DNA of 64,000 nt from Novosphingobium rosa NBRC 15208 (GCF_001598555.1 NZ_BCZE01000022.1:1-64000), one strand, 5' to 3'; counted from the first letter of the stretch, positions 15,414 to 24,388 are shown. Notes: a model not told the origin generated them from the letters alone. Program-made: numbers and translations.

Positions 15414-16178
15414 TCACATTGTGGCAAAGTCCCCCAGACTCAGCGTTCCATCCAGCAAAGCCTTGGTGATCAGCAATGTCTGCTTCTCGACCCCATACCG
15501 CTCGCGAGCGTGTTTGAGATGCCGCTCGGCTGTCGACTTCTTGTAGCCCTCGATCTGGCTTATCTCCCAGGCCGATTTCCCCACCATCGTCCAGCGGGCG
15601 CAGATGATCTGTGCCGGGGTCAGGAGTGGAATGCCAAGCGGCGGAGGTCGCATGCGCCAGAGATTACGGGCACAATCGAAGGCCCTGCGCGCAATATCCG
15701 AGGCAGCCATCAACATATGTTCGGGGATCGGCTTGCCGATTGCCATCGCGAAGGACACAGAGCCATTCGACTCACCGGGCACGTTTGCGGGGACGGTGTA
15801 CCCTTCACCGATGCCGTACTGTCGCGCCAGCTCGATGATCGCCCAGTCTTCGGGACGCATCTGGATCATCCCGCCGATTTGGCTCCAGAGGAAACCATTG
15901 TTTTGGGTATGGCTGGCGCGATGGACCGGGTCTACGCGGCCCAACCTGCGCAGGTCGAACTGGCCGGCCCAGATCTCGGGGTAGTCATGAATGCGGATAA
16001 CCTTGCTTCTGGGATCGAGGATATCGGCATGGTGGGTGAGTGCAAAGTAGTCGAACCCCATCGCGACCTTGGCCCGGAGGAGGGCACGCTTCAAACCGGC
16101 AACAGAATCCACTGTGGCGATCTCGGCCACAAATTCTTCGACAATACGGATTCGTATCATGCTGTCGTCGATCGGCAT
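15414..16178 (-). CDS. luxR: LuxR-family quorum-sensing regulator
   Basis: A 254-residue protein. The N-terminal autoinducer-binding domain carries the usual Tyr/Trp/Asp positions (Y44 in GFDYFALTH, W70 in YPEIWAGQF, D83 in GRVDPVHR). A C-terminal GerE-type helix-turn-helix covers about 185-250 (LLTPAQIICARWTMVGKSAWEIS, TAERHLKHARERYGV). Partner to the adjacent luxI, same strand; the lux-box-like site begins right after its stop. The recognition helix (EGYKKSTAERH) departs from the common form, which may mean an unusual operator. The start lacks a strong ribosome site; Met7 is possible. Confidence 0.88.
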   Translation of the reverse strand: MPIDDSMIRIRIVEEFVAEIATVDSVAGLKRALLRAKVAMGFDYFALTHHADILDPRSKVIRIHDYPEIWAGQFDLRRLGRVDPVHRASHTQNNGFLWSQIGGMIQMRPEDWAIIELARQYGIGEGYTVPANVPGESNGSVSFAMAIGKPIPEHMLMAASDIARRAFDCARNLWRMRPPPLGIPLLTPAQIICARWTMVGKSAWEISQIEGYKKSTAERHLKHARERYGVEKQTLLITKALLDGTLSLGDFATM

Positions 16179-16451
16179 TGGACCAGCGCATCGGACCGCC
16201 TGTGGTCGCGCGATCGCCCTTCCCCTTTCTGGGGGCCGGCATTCGGCTTCTCACGCCGCCCGCTGGCCGAATGGAACCCAAGCGCCCATCCGGATTCGTA
16301 CAGTGAATCCGATTAGGCATTCGTTTCATATGATATTTCGGCATATATGACAAAAATATTTCAAATCTGATTTTTGGGGCCGGGCATGTCTGGCGGTAAG
16401 ATATTACACATTCCCCTTGCCACAGGGGGGCGCATTGGAGGACATGACGGA

Positions 16452-17384
16452 ATGCGTACGGACCTCGATCATCTGCCTTTGCGTCAGCAAGCCGAGCTGG
16501 CTCGTGTGACGAACATGCTGTTGGAAGGCTTTGCGCAGGCAACCGCCTCGCGCTGCCAGCCGCATTTGAAGAATGGTAAGGTCTACAAGATCATCCTGTT
16601 TGGCAGTTACGCTAGGAACGACTGGGTGGATGAGCCCGAAAACGGCTATCAGTCGGATTTCGATCTCCTGGTGATCGTCAGTAACCCTGCTCTCACAGAT
16701 ATTGCTGATTACTGGTACGAGGTTGAAGACAGGGTCATGCGAGATCCCTCGATCGGCCGGTTGGTCAATATTATTGTCCATACCCTGGATGAAGTGAACC
16801 AGGGACTGCTGCGCGGCGACTATTTCTGGACCGACATTTCACGTGATGGTGTTCTACTACATGATGTGCCGGGGCACTCGTTGGCCACGCCGCGACCTCG
16901 CACAGCGAGAGACGCTTACTCCATGGCTAACGCCTATCATGTGAAGTGGCTAAAGCTTGTCGATGATGCGATAAAGGGGGCTGGCTTTTATGTCGAAAAT
17001 GATGCGCTGCGGGATGCTGCGTTTATTTTGCATCAGGCAACAGAGCGCGCTTACAGCTGCTATTTGCTCGTCACAAGCTTCTACGTACCACGCTCGCATA
17101 ATATCAAATTTCTTCGGTCACTCGTAGAGGATCGGGAGCCGCGTATTATAGAAGCGTGGCCTCGTATCCACCGTTCCGATCGACGGCTATTTGAGCTTCT
17201 CAAGCGTGCTTATGTCGAAGCCCGTTATTCGGACGAGTATCTCATTGAACGGACTGATCTTGAGATACTGACGAATTGGATTCGGGGACTTCGGGATCAG
17301 GTCGATGCTCTTTGCCTTGAACGAATTGAACGGCTGGCGATCGAGGTTAGCCAGATGGATAGCACTCAAGGCGATCAGCCATGA
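16452..17384 (+). CDS. Fused MNT nucleotidyltransferase-HEPN domain protein
   Basis: 310 residues from ATG 16452. The N-terminal minimal nucleotidyltransferase domain has ILFGSYARNDW followed by SDFDLLVIV (GS...DxD metal site at D69/D71). The C-terminal half resembles HEPN domains: KWLKLVDDAIKGAGFYVENDALRDAAF, HQATERAYSCYLL, RSHNIKFLR. Such pairs, separate or fused, are known as toxin-antitoxin modules or nucleotide-modifying proteins in mobile DNA. Here both parts are one chain, so the antitoxin would be built in. It stands alone between two LuxR genes, in a stretch visibly richer in A/T than its neighbours. An upstream in-frame ATG at 16386 is possible. Confidence 0.75.
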   Translation: MRTDLDHLPLRQQAELARVTNMLLEGFAQATASRCQPHLKNGKVYKIILFGSYARNDWVDEPENGYQSDFDLLVIVSNPALTDIADYWYEVEDRVMRDPSIGRLVNIIVHTLDEVNQGLLRGDYFWTDISRDGVLLHDVPGHSLATPRPRTARDAYSMANAYHVKWLKLVDDAIKGAGFYVENDALRDAAFILHQATERAYSCYLLVTSFYVPRSHNIKFLRSLVEDREPRIIEAWPRIHRSDRRLFELLKRAYVEARYSDEYLIERTDLEILTNWIRGLRDQVDALCLERIERLAIEVSQMDSTQGDQP

Positions 17385-17440
17385 AGGTGGTTGGACCCGC
17401 CCAAGGACTTCCTATCGAAGCCTGACGGGGAGGGCGTTCC

Positions 17441-18166
17441 ATGAGGCTCCATCGGCTGGTCGATACATTTGATGATCGAGCCGACCGATGCAGAAGCCAA
17501 TCGGAACTGGGCGAACTCTTGTCCGAAACACTCCCCGATCTGGGCTTTGAATGGTTTTCTCTCATCCAGCCGCTTTGGTTTCAAACGCCCCATCCACGGC
17601 TGATCAAGATCGACAACTACGGCGATTTTGGTGAGCAATTCGTTGCACGAAAATATTACCTGAACGATCCAGTGATAATTGCATCTCAGCGTGCAAGCAG
17701 GGCATTTCCCTGGGGCCGCCTCGCGACGCTGACAGCGCTGGGTCACAGGCAACAAGATGTGCTGGAAGAAGGGCGGAGGAGGGGCATCTCCAACGGGATA
17801 ACTCTCCCGATCAATGTAATCGGGGAGCCCTTCGGTCTATGCTCCTTTGCCACCACGAGTGGCCTCTTGCCCTCGCGCTGGCATTGCCGTGCCGCCGTCA
17901 TCATTGGCGCCAGTGCGTTTCATGAAGCCCGGCGCATATGCAACTACCCCGCCCGCGGGACCGAATTACCCGTGCTCAGCGCCCGGAAGCTGGACGTGCT
18001 CCACTGTGCCGCGCTGGGTAAATCAGACCCCGAAATAGCAATGATCCTTGGTCTCAGCCGGGCGACAATCGAGACATATATGAAGCAGCTTCGGATCGCG
18101 CTGAATGCATGCAGCCGCACTCAGCTATGTGTTATGGCGCTCAGACTGGGATTGATCGCATTCTAA
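17441..18166 (+). CDS. LuxR-type regulator without adjacent synthase
   Basis: 241 residues with a GGGAGGG ribosome site. The N-terminal half resembles an autoinducer-binding domain (LPDLGFEWFSLIQP, YYLNDPVIIASQRASRAFPWG, GISNGITLPINV). The C-terminal helix-turn-helix reads LSARKLDVLHCAALGKSDPEIA followed by ATIETYMKQLRIAL. It is the second LuxR-type protein within 3 kb of the one luxI and could listen to the same signal or to an outside one. Orientation is opposite to luxR-luxI. Confidence 0.82.
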   Translation: MRLHRLVDTFDDRADRCRSQSELGELLSETLPDLGFEWFSLIQPLWFQTPHPRLIKIDNYGDFGEQFVARKYYLNDPVIIASQRASRAFPWGRLATLTALGHRQQDVLEEGRRRGISNGITLPINVIGEPFGLCSFATTSGLLPSRWHCRAAVIIGASAFHEARRICNYPARGTELPVLSARKLDVLHCAALGKSDPEIAMILGLSRATIETYMKQLRIALNACSRTQLCVMALRLGLIAF

Positions 18167-18782
18167 AAAACGGAGTAATTCCAGAGGGTAATTTAAAATA
18201 CCTCGGTAATTTTACAGCGATCTGTTAAGATTGGTGGACGACTTTTACGCCGCCCGCAGCGGGCTTGCCCCGCCGCTACCGTGGCCGACTATTCCACCGC
18301 CGTTCTCAGCTCACAGCGTTACGCCGAATCGGGATTTCCAATCCGCGTATCGTAGCTCGGTATCCCTTTCACGATGTCGGGATGCGCATGGCCCATCAAG
18401 GCGTTGGGGTGATTACCACCTTGGAAAGCATGGTAAAGGCTCACGTTCCCGATGGAAGCCTGAAGCTAATCCGGCCGATTGGGGTCTGGGAGTGTCGGCT
18501 GTTTATAAATCCACGCATTGATCTCGTCCGTGCCCTTCAGCTTACAGATTTTTTCCAGAATATTTGCCTGGGAAAGCGGGGCAGCGATGAGGATGGCTTT
18601 GATAGTGGAAAGTCAAGTATCTGATAGGTTTCAGATTATTGCCAGTGATGATTATAAATCAAGCGAGCGGATATTTTCTCCGTTGGAGATTGCTCGTGGG
18701 GACGTCACGCGTGAGGCCTGCATCGTCGAGCAGACCTTCGGGTCCGTTGGGAATGATGGAGCTTGAGTAGAAAGCACATTCC
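18167..18782. other. Gene-poor region with possible LysR remnant
   Basis: A 616-base stretch without a convincing intact gene. A 119-codon frame at 18265-18624 contains MRMAHQGVGVITTLESMV and VPDGSLKLI, which recall the end of a LysR ligand-binding domain, but it has no DNA-binding part and no sound start. A near-palindrome GGTAATTTAAAATACC follows the preceding luxR-like gene at about 18187. Probably decayed DNA. Confidence 0.4.
18265..18624 (+). pseudogene. Possible LysR C-terminal fragment
   Basis: The frame reads like the last third of a LysR effector-binding domain (HQGVGVITTLESMVKAHV, then DGSLKLI, then a hydrophobic tail with LTDFFQNI). The helix-turn-helix and first subdomain are absent and no start codon with a ribosome site is seen. 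The match is only by eye and may be chance. Confidence 0.25.
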
Positions 18783-19676
18783 ATGAAATCGTGTCTGGTC
18801 AATCTGGCATCATTTGCTGCCATGCTCTTCAGTCCCTCAGCATCCTACGCCGATTCAGGCCTCGCCGCTATCTGTGGCGAGTGTGCGCCCCAGAGAATTG
18901 CCCAATGTGGTGGCTTCCTGGAGAGTCCTGCGATTGATTCAAAGGGCAGCGTATGGGTGAGCGACGTCGTAGGCGGGCGCGTCTTGCAGATTTCTCCGGA
19001 AGGAGATTGTAAAGCCAAATTCTTGACCGGGGGACATCCGAACGCTGCGAAATTTCGCTCCGACGGAAAGCTCCTCGTGGCGGATTGGCAAGGTCTGTTG
19101 CTCTACGATCCTGCGACAGCAACATCGCAATCACTTCCGCTAGAGTACAATGACGAAAAAATAACGGATTTGAATGATTTGGTCATAGACCGGGACGGTG
19201 GTGTCTACCTCACAGCCCCTGGGAAGTCGTCCCTCACAAACCCCGTCGGGCGCGTGTTCTATCGATCCGCCAGTGGCGAGGTCAGATTGATCGGTAAGGG
19301 GCTGGCCTATCCGAATGGGATTGCCCTCTCAGCCGACGGGGAAGCGGTGCTGGTTTCAGAATTTGCATCGAAGCGGATCATCTCGTTGCCGTCTGTCACG
19401 GCGAAGAGTCCCTTCGCAATGGCATATGTTTTCGCGCTTACCGAAGGGGGCGTGGGCGTGGACGGCATGGCGACTGATGGCAAAGGAAGGTTGTACGGTG
19501 CCAATTTGGCGGCAGGCGAAGTGCTCGTCTACGATCGCCGTGCAAAGCGCCTCGGCGCGATCGGCCTCCCCACTGGGGCTGGCGCGCTGACAACGAATGT
19601 CGCCATCGGTGGGGGGTACATTTACGTCACGGAAGCGGAAAAAGGGCAGGTTTGGCGGATGAAGATCGCAGAATAG
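18783..19676 (+). CDS. Secreted SMP-30/gluconolactonase-like beta-propeller lactonase
   Basis: A 297-residue protein with a signal peptide (cleavage near SASYA-DS). Propeller repeats include ESPAIDSKGSVWVSDVVGGRV, DLNDLVIDRDGGVYLTAPG, YPNGIALSADGEAVLVSEF and GVDGMATDGKGRLYGANL. The conserved NDL, PNG and DGM positions match the metal-site regions of SMP-30/paraoxonase-like lactonases, which open sugar or acyl lactones in the periplasm. Substrate unknown. Its place next to acyl-homoserine-lactone genes makes signal lactones worth considering, but sugar lactones are equally likely. Confidence 0.8.
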   Translation: MKSCLVNLASFAAMLFSPSASYADSGLAAICGECAPQRIAQCGGFLESPAIDSKGSVWVSDVVGGRVLQISPEGDCKAKFLTGGHPNAAKFRSDGKLLVADWQGLLLYDPATATSQSLPLEYNDEKITDLNDLVIDRDGGVYLTAPGKSSLTNPVGRVFYRSASGEVRLIGKGLAYPNGIALSADGEAVLVSEFASKRIISLPSVTAKSPFAMAYVFALTEGGVGVDGMATDGKGRLYGANLAAGEVLVYDRRAKRLGAIGLPTGAGALTTNVAIGGGYIYVTEAEKGQVWRMKIAE

Positions 19677-19832
19677 GCTCCTCAACTCGCACTAGGGCGG
19701 TGAGCTGTCCGGTTGGTGTTTCCAGCGTGAATTAACCCGATCAGCTCGGACAGCGAACAGAGCAGTTTCGAAGCCATGCACGCAGGCTTCGGTATGTCGA
19801 GTTCTCTGTCCCAGCCTGGTGAAATTGTAAGG

Positions 19833-19985
19833 TCAAAGAAGATCGATCCACCAGAAGCCAAGCAGCAGGATGGCAATCGCAGGAATTGCCATGCACACCG
19901 CCGAGAAATTGGAGCACGTGGTGGCTGGCCTATGGCTCGAGCACCTGAAATGAGGCTGGCGTGCTTTTTGCTTGGTTCTGGTCAT
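19833..19985 (-). CDS. Small single-span membrane protein (50 residues)
   Basis: Starts MTRTKQKARQPHF and ends with a hydrophobic helix (AVCMAIPAIAILLLGFWW) and a short IDLL tail. GGGGAGG lies six bases before ATG 19985, a strong ribosome site. The basic N-terminus and single C-terminal span suggest a tail-anchored inner-membrane microprotein. It is the last reverse-strand gene after folD, 164 bases away. No family recognised. Confidence 0.55.
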   Translation of the reverse strand: MTRTKQKARQPHFRCSSHRPATTCSNFSAVCMAIPAIAILLLGFWWIDLL

Positions 19986-20149
19986 TGTATCCTCCCCGAA
20001 GTTTGAATCTAAAGTTTCACCCCAATTCGATTTCTTGATCTGAAACTTGGCGACGAGATCGCGGACGACCACCAAGCGACATGTGGCGGCGCCGGACCAT
20101 AGGAGGGTGAACGACACCCATGTTGCCGGCGGCACGCCCCTCGCGGGTT

Positions 20150-21043
20150 TCAGTCCTCGACTCGCGCATCGATAACCAAGTCGCGCTGACGGGCTGCGGA
20201 TTTCTCGGCAGCCTCGACGGTGTTAACGAGCAGCATCGCCACGGTCATCGGCCCCACCCCACCGGGGACAGGGGTTACCCGCGAAGCGCGGGCCCGGACA
20301 CTCTCGAAGCTGACATCCCCGACGATGCGACCATCGGGAAGGCGATTGATCCCCACATCGATCACGATGGCGCCGGGCTTGATCATACCTCCGTTGATCA
20401 GATCGGGCACGCCGGCGGCCACGATCAGAACGTCGGCCATCGCCGTGAACTGAGCCAGGTTTCGTGTCTTCGCATGGCAGATCGAGACGGTTGCATGTCT
20501 CGCAGTGAGCATCGCTGCCATAGGCTTTCCGACGATGTTGCTGGCGCCGATCATGACGACGTTCTGGCCTTCAACCTCGATCTCCTCATGTTCGAGGAGC
20601 TTCATGATCCCGTAGGGCGTACATGGTGCGAAGACCGTCCTGCCGGAAACGAGCGCCCCCAGATTGTAGAGGTGGAAACCATCGACGTCCTTGTGCGGGG
20701 CGATCGTTTCCAGAACTGTTGCGACATCAATGCCGGCAGGGAGCGGGAGCTGCACGAGGATGCCATGCGTGTCATCGCAGGCGTTGAGCTCGACGATCAG
20801 AGCGAGCAGCTCGTCCTGGGATATACTCTCGGCCAGGTCAAAGGTTCGGGACTGGATCCCTGCCTTGCGGCAGGCCTCGATCTTGTTGCGTACATAGACC
20901 GAAGAAGCAGGGTCGCTACCGACGAGAATGACAGCGAGGCCGGGAGTAATCCCGGCTTCGCTTTCGAGTTTCCGGACGCGCGCGCCGCAATCCTCCCGAA
21001 TGGAGCGGGCAATGGCGCGCCCGTCGATGATGTGTGCCGACAT
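20150..21043 (-). CDS. folD: FolD: methylene-THF dehydrogenase/cyclohydrolase
   Basis: 297 residues from ATG 21043. Landmarks: VGSDPASSVYVRNKIEACRKAGI (catalytic Lys and Tyr region), ILVQLPLPAGID, DVDGFHLYNLG, GASNIVGKPMAAML (cofactor loop) and the C-terminal PGGVGPMTVAMLLVNT. It interconverts methylene-, methenyl- and 10-formyl-tetrahydrofolate. It follows the GcvT-like gene by 8 bases, after purU, forming a one-carbon operon that would oxidise methyl groups taken onto folate. This is probably an extra, pathway-specific copy; the longer frame to 21391 lies inside the GcvT-like gene. Confidence 0.92.
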   Translation of the reverse strand: MSAHIIDGRAIARSIREDCGARVRKLESEAGITPGLAVILVGSDPASSVYVRNKIEACRKAGIQSRTFDLAESISQDELLALIVELNACDDTHGILVQLPLPAGIDVATVLETIAPHKDVDGFHLYNLGALVSGRTVFAPCTPYGIMKLLEHEEIEVEGQNVVMIGASNIVGKPMAAMLTARHATVSICHAKTRNLAQFTAMADVLIVAAGVPDLINGGMIKPGAIVIDVGINRLPDGRIVGDVSFESVRARASRVTPVPGGVGPMTVAMLLVNTVEAAEKSAARQRDLVIDARVED

Positions 21044-21051
21044 GGAGTGGC

Positions 21052-22326
21052 CTACACCTTGTGCATGTCGACCCGACGGTTGTCGGTCTTGTAGGGAGCG
21101 GGGGCGACCGTCGCGCGGATCTTTTGCTGGGGCTGTCCGGGTTCTCCCCAGATTACCGTGACCTCGGTGCCGATCTCGGCATGCGCGACATCGATGACAC
21201 TGAGCGACAGCATTTCCCGGAAGAAATAGCTGTAGCCACGGGAGGTCGCGACACCGATGATCTTCCCGTCCAGCTCCACACGGTCGGCATACATGAAACC
21301 GCGCTGATCCCTGGGCATTTCCATGAAATGATAGGGGGTCTCCTTGCTGAACAGCGAGGCATAGGTCGCGATCACGTCCTCCGAGTTCCACACCAGCGTG
21401 CGGATGACGCGGCGGGGTTTGGCAACTTCGGCTTCGAGCGCCTCGCGGCCCAGAAAGTCGTGATCGAACTTGATGTTCTTGCCCCAGCCGAGCTCGACCG
21501 GACTGCGATACCAGTCCGACACCTCATCCGAGGCAAAGCTTCCGGCGATGTTGAAGGTGGAGGCAAAGGAGGGCAGACCGGCTTTGAACTCGGCCAGGTA
21601 ATCCGCCATGTCCTCGTCAAAAATGGCAGGAAGGTAATCCGTGACGATGGTGGGGAAGCAGGCTTCGAGGTGGTTGATAAAAGCGGCACGCCCGCCGAGC
21701 TTTCTGATGCCGAATTCAGCACCGGCCTCCACAACGGCCTCATAGACCCGGGGGGCATCCTCCATCGGGCCCTGAAGTTCCCAACCGGGTTCGCCCGACA
21801 TGCCCTGGCGCAGCGCTACCACGATGCAGCCAGCGATGGTGCAATCCCCGTTCCGCATGAATTTGATGTCGCGGATCGAGTCGCCGACCAGCTTTTCCAT
21901 GACGGCAGCCGCCTTCGGGCCGGCAACCTGGAAGTTGTATCCTTCCTCCGCGATCGACTGAACGTCGTAGTTGCCGCGACGCAGCTGATAGTCGATCCAG
22001 AAGGTGCCCCGGCCGAAGAGGCGGACTTCATCGTCGGCGAGGCGCGTCAGGATGCCCTCGGCGATGACCTTCCCCTTGCCGGTCGTGTGAGTCACATGCT
22101 TGGACTGGCCGAGGTCGAATTTCGCAAAGCTGTTGACGGAGAAGTCGGAAAACAGCTTCAGCACATCCGGTCCTTTGTACCGCCGCTGCCAGAGAAAGGA
22201 CCAGTCGCCGATGTAGCAATTGTCCTTCCAGGACATGCTCTCGTCGATCCAGTCGGTGTATTCCGCGAGGCCCCACCGGGTGGTGAAATAGCCTTCGGGG
22301 GTCTTGCGCATTGCGATCGGATCCAT
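21052..22326 (-). CDS. GcvT-family THF-dependent methyltransferase/O-demethylase (LigM/DesA-like)
   Basis: 424 residues. The aminomethyltransferase (GcvT/YgfZ) folate-binding fold is seen in GKVIAEGILTRLADDEVRLFG, YNFQVAGPKAAAVMEKL, LRQGMSGEPGWELQGPMED and VELGWGKNIKFDHDFLGREAL. In sphingomonads, LigM and DesA of this family strip methyl groups from vanillate and syringate onto tetrahydrofolate. Close relatives also act on dimethylglycine-type or other methyl donors. The neighbours purU and folD process folate one-carbon units, and vanA is nearby, so an aromatic O-demethylase is the favoured reading. Substrate not proven. Confidence 0.75.
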   Translation of the reverse strand: MDPIAMRKTPEGYFTTRWGLAEYTDWIDESMSWKDNCYIGDWSFLWQRRYKGPDVLKLFSDFSVNSFAKFDLGQSKHVTHTTGKGKVIAEGILTRLADDEVRLFGRGTFWIDYQLRRGNYDVQSIAEEGYNFQVAGPKAAAVMEKLVGDSIRDIKFMRNGDCTIAGCIVVALRQGMSGEPGWELQGPMEDAPRVYEAVVEAGAEFGIRKLGGRAAFINHLEACFPTIVTDYLPAIFDEDMADYLAEFKAGLPSFASTFNIAGSFASDEVSDWYRSPVELGWGKNIKFDHDFLGREALEAEVAKPRRVIRTLVWNSEDVIATYASLFSKETPYHFMEMPRDQRGFMYADRVELDGKIIGVATSRGYSYFFREMLSLSVIDVAHAEIGTEVTVIWGEPGQPQQKIRATVAPAPYKTDNRRVDMHKV

Positions 22327-22349
22327 GTTCGAAACTCCGGCCTTGGAAA

Positions 22350-23219
22350 TCAGTTGGCGAAGACAACGGTGCGTTGACCGTTGATGATCGCTCGGTCTTC
22401 GAGGAACTGGTGGACTGCGCGTGAGAGCACGCGCCGCTCGATGTCGCGGCCCTTGCGCACCAGGTCGTCCGGTGTCGCATCGTGGCTGATGCGCTCGACG
22501 TCCTGCTCGATGATCGGGCCTTCATCGAGGTCAGCGGTCACGAAATGGGCTGTCGCACCGATCAGCTTCACGCCGCGGGCATGGGCCTGATGATAGGGCT
22601 TGGCGCCCTTGAAGCCAGGGAGGAAGCTGTGGTGGATGTTGATGCAGCGCCCGGACAGAAAAGCGGCCAGGTCGTCCGAGAGGATCTGCATGTAGCGTGC
22701 CAGGACAACGAGTTCGGCGCCCGTTTCGTCGACGATAGCCTTGATCCGAGCTTCCTGCTCCGGCTTGGTGTCCTTCGTGATCGGCAGATAATGGAAGGGT
22801 ATCGAGCCGACATTGCTCACTGAAAGCGCTTCGCGGGGGTGGTTCGAGATGATCGCGACCACGTCCATGGGGAGCTCTCCCAGCCGGTGGCGGTAGAGAA
22901 GGTCGCCCAGGCAATGGTCGAATTTCGAGACCATGATGAGGACCTTCTTACGGCTCGATGTCGCCCGCAGGCTCCAGCTCATGCCGAATTCATCAGCGAC
23001 TGGGGCAAAGGCTTTTCTCAGCTCTGTCTCAGTGAGCTGGGTACCGGTGAATTCGACGCGCATGAAGAACTTGCCCGACTCCAGGTCATCGAACTGCCGT
23101 GCTTCGAGAATGTTGGCGCGCACCTTGAAGATCTCGGTCGCCACCCGGGCGACGATTCCGGGGACGTCCCTGCATGCAAGGGTGAGAATGAAGCGCTCGG
23201 AAGAAGTGGATAGGGTCAT
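22350..23219 (-). CDS. purU: Formyltetrahydrofolate deformylase
   Basis: A 289-residue protein. An N-terminal ACT domain ([21 protein letters not shown]) is followed by a formyltransferase-like catalytic domain with [37 protein letters not shown] and the preceding LARYMQILS. It hydrolyses 10-formyl-THF to formate and free THF, recycling folate. First gene of the purU/GcvT-like/folD operon, 23 bases ahead of the GcvT-like gene, and divergent from a LysR regulator gene that likely controls it. Confidence 0.92.
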   Translation of the reverse strand: MTLSTSSERFILTLACRDVPGIVARVATEIFKVRANILEARQFDDLESGKFFMRVEFTGTQLTETELRKAFAPVADEFGMSWSLRATSSRKKVLIMVSKFDHCLGDLLYRHRLGELPMDVVAIISNHPREALSVSNVGSIPFHYLPITKDTKPEQEARIKAIVDETGAELVVLARYMQILSDDLAAFLSGRCINIHHSFLPGFKGAKPYHQAHARGVKLIGATAHFVTADLDEGPIIEQDVERISHDATPDDLVRKGRDIERRVLSRAVHQFLEDRAIINGQRTVVFAN

Positions 23220-23352
23220 GTCGGTTCCGTGATCTCGGTCGCCTTCTTGGCGCTCGCTGTGAGTGGGGTAGGAACGGCTGGTCCGTCGAAACTCACACAG
23301 GTGCCTCAGCCTCGCTCACCCGCCTGCCTCCCCATGTCGTAGCTGATTACGC

Positions 23353-23365
23353 GATATTGAATATC
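23353..23365. promoter_or_regulatory. LysR operator candidate (GATATT palindrome)
   Basis: GATATTGAATATC is a perfect 13-bp palindrome in the divergent region between purU and the LysR gene. A second pair of arms, CCGATATT (about 23375) and AATATCGG (about 23397), repeats the same half-site across the LysR start. Repeated half-sites like this are typical of LysR autoregulatory regions. Confidence 0.5.
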
Positions 23366-23392
23366 CAGAAGAATCCGATATTGGTTATTGGA

Positions 23393-24349
23393 ATGGAGAA
23401 TATCGGACGCCTCGACCTCAACCTGCTGTTGCTGCTGGACGCGCTTTATGCGGACATGAACCTGTCTGCGGCAGCGAGGCGGCTGCAGATCAGTCAGCCG
23501 ACGGCCAGCACCAATCTGCTCAAACTCCGCGAGTTTTTCGGGGATCAGCTTTTCATCCGGACCGGGCGAGGGATGCGCCCGACACCCTTCGCGGAAAGCA
23601 TCGCGCCTGCCATCCGGAACTGCCTCGAAATCCTTTCTCGGGACGTCTTGCGCAAGAAGCAGTTCGTGCCCGAAACCAGCGAGCGTGTGCTGCGCATCAC
23701 CACCTCCGACGTGGGGGTGATGATCTTCATTCCACCACTGCTGGAAGCCATCCGGGTCATGGCGCCTCACGTCAACGTTCGTGTGGTGCCAGTGCCTCAT
23801 GACGAGCTTGAGGGAGCCCTGGAGCAGAATGTTGTCGATCTGGCGGTCGGCTATTTTCCGGATCTGACCGGGAGCAACATCCTCACACAGACTCTGTTCG
23901 ATCACACGTTTGCCTGCCTGGTCAGCAGCCGAAACAGCTCGATCACTGATAGCCTTTCGCTCCAGCAGTTTCTTGCGGCCGACCATATCGTCATCAACGA
24001 GCAGGGTCGTAGCCAGGAGCTGTTCGAAAGGAGGTTGCGCGAACTGGGACTGACGCGCCGGGTGCTGCTTCACCTGCCTCATTTCATGAGTGTCCCGCAA
24101 TTGATCGCCCGCAGCAACATGATCGCCACGGTTCCGCGATCGCTGGGTGTCTGGTACCAGGACTCTGGAATCCGCATTTTTCCGCCACCGATCGAAGTGC
24201 CCGTCATCCAGTTGCGCCAGTTCTGGCACCGGCGCATGAATGACGATGCTGTCGTTCTCTGGCTGCGGAGGCTGATGGCGGAACTGCTCATTGGACGTGA
24301 TCCGTCGCTCGCCTTCTCCAGCGACTATGGGCTGGTGGGACAGCCCTGA
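23393..24349 (+). CDS. LysR-family transcriptional regulator (NahR/NodD-like)
   Basis: 318 residues from ATG 23393. An N-terminal winged helix (LDLNLLLLLDALYADMNLSAAARRLQISQPTAS as successive segments) is followed by an effector-binding domain with DLAVGYFPDLTGSNILTQTLF and PHFMSVPQLIARSNMIATVPR. It resembles the LysR at 28002, suggesting related effectors. It is divergent from purU and convergent with fdhA. An earlier start at 23357 is possible but lies within the repeated operator half-sites. Confidence 0.85.
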   Translation: MENIGRLDLNLLLLLDALYADMNLSAAARRLQISQPTASTNLLKLREFFGDQLFIRTGRGMRPTPFAESIAPAIRNCLEILSRDVLRKKQFVPETSERVLRITTSDVGVMIFIPPLLEAIRVMAPHVNVRVVPVPHDELEGALEQNVVDLAVGYFPDLTGSNILTQTLFDHTFACLVSSRNSSITDSLSLQQFLAADHIVINEQGRSQELFERRLRELGLTRRVLLHLPHFMSVPQLIARSNMIATVPRSLGVWYQDSGIRIFPPPIEVPVIQLRQFWHRRMNDDAVVLWLRRLMAELLIGRDPSLAFSSDYGLVGQP

Positions 24350-24357
24350 GGCAAACG

Positions 24358-24388
24358 GAAGCCGGCCTCTGTCATAAAGGCCGGCTTC
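24358..24388. terminator. Bidirectional hairpin between LysR and fdhA
   Basis: Perfect 11-bp arms GAAGCCGGCCT and AGGCCGGCTTC with a 9-nt loop lie between two convergent genes, 9 and 11 bases from their stops. There is no long T run. Confidence 0.65.
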
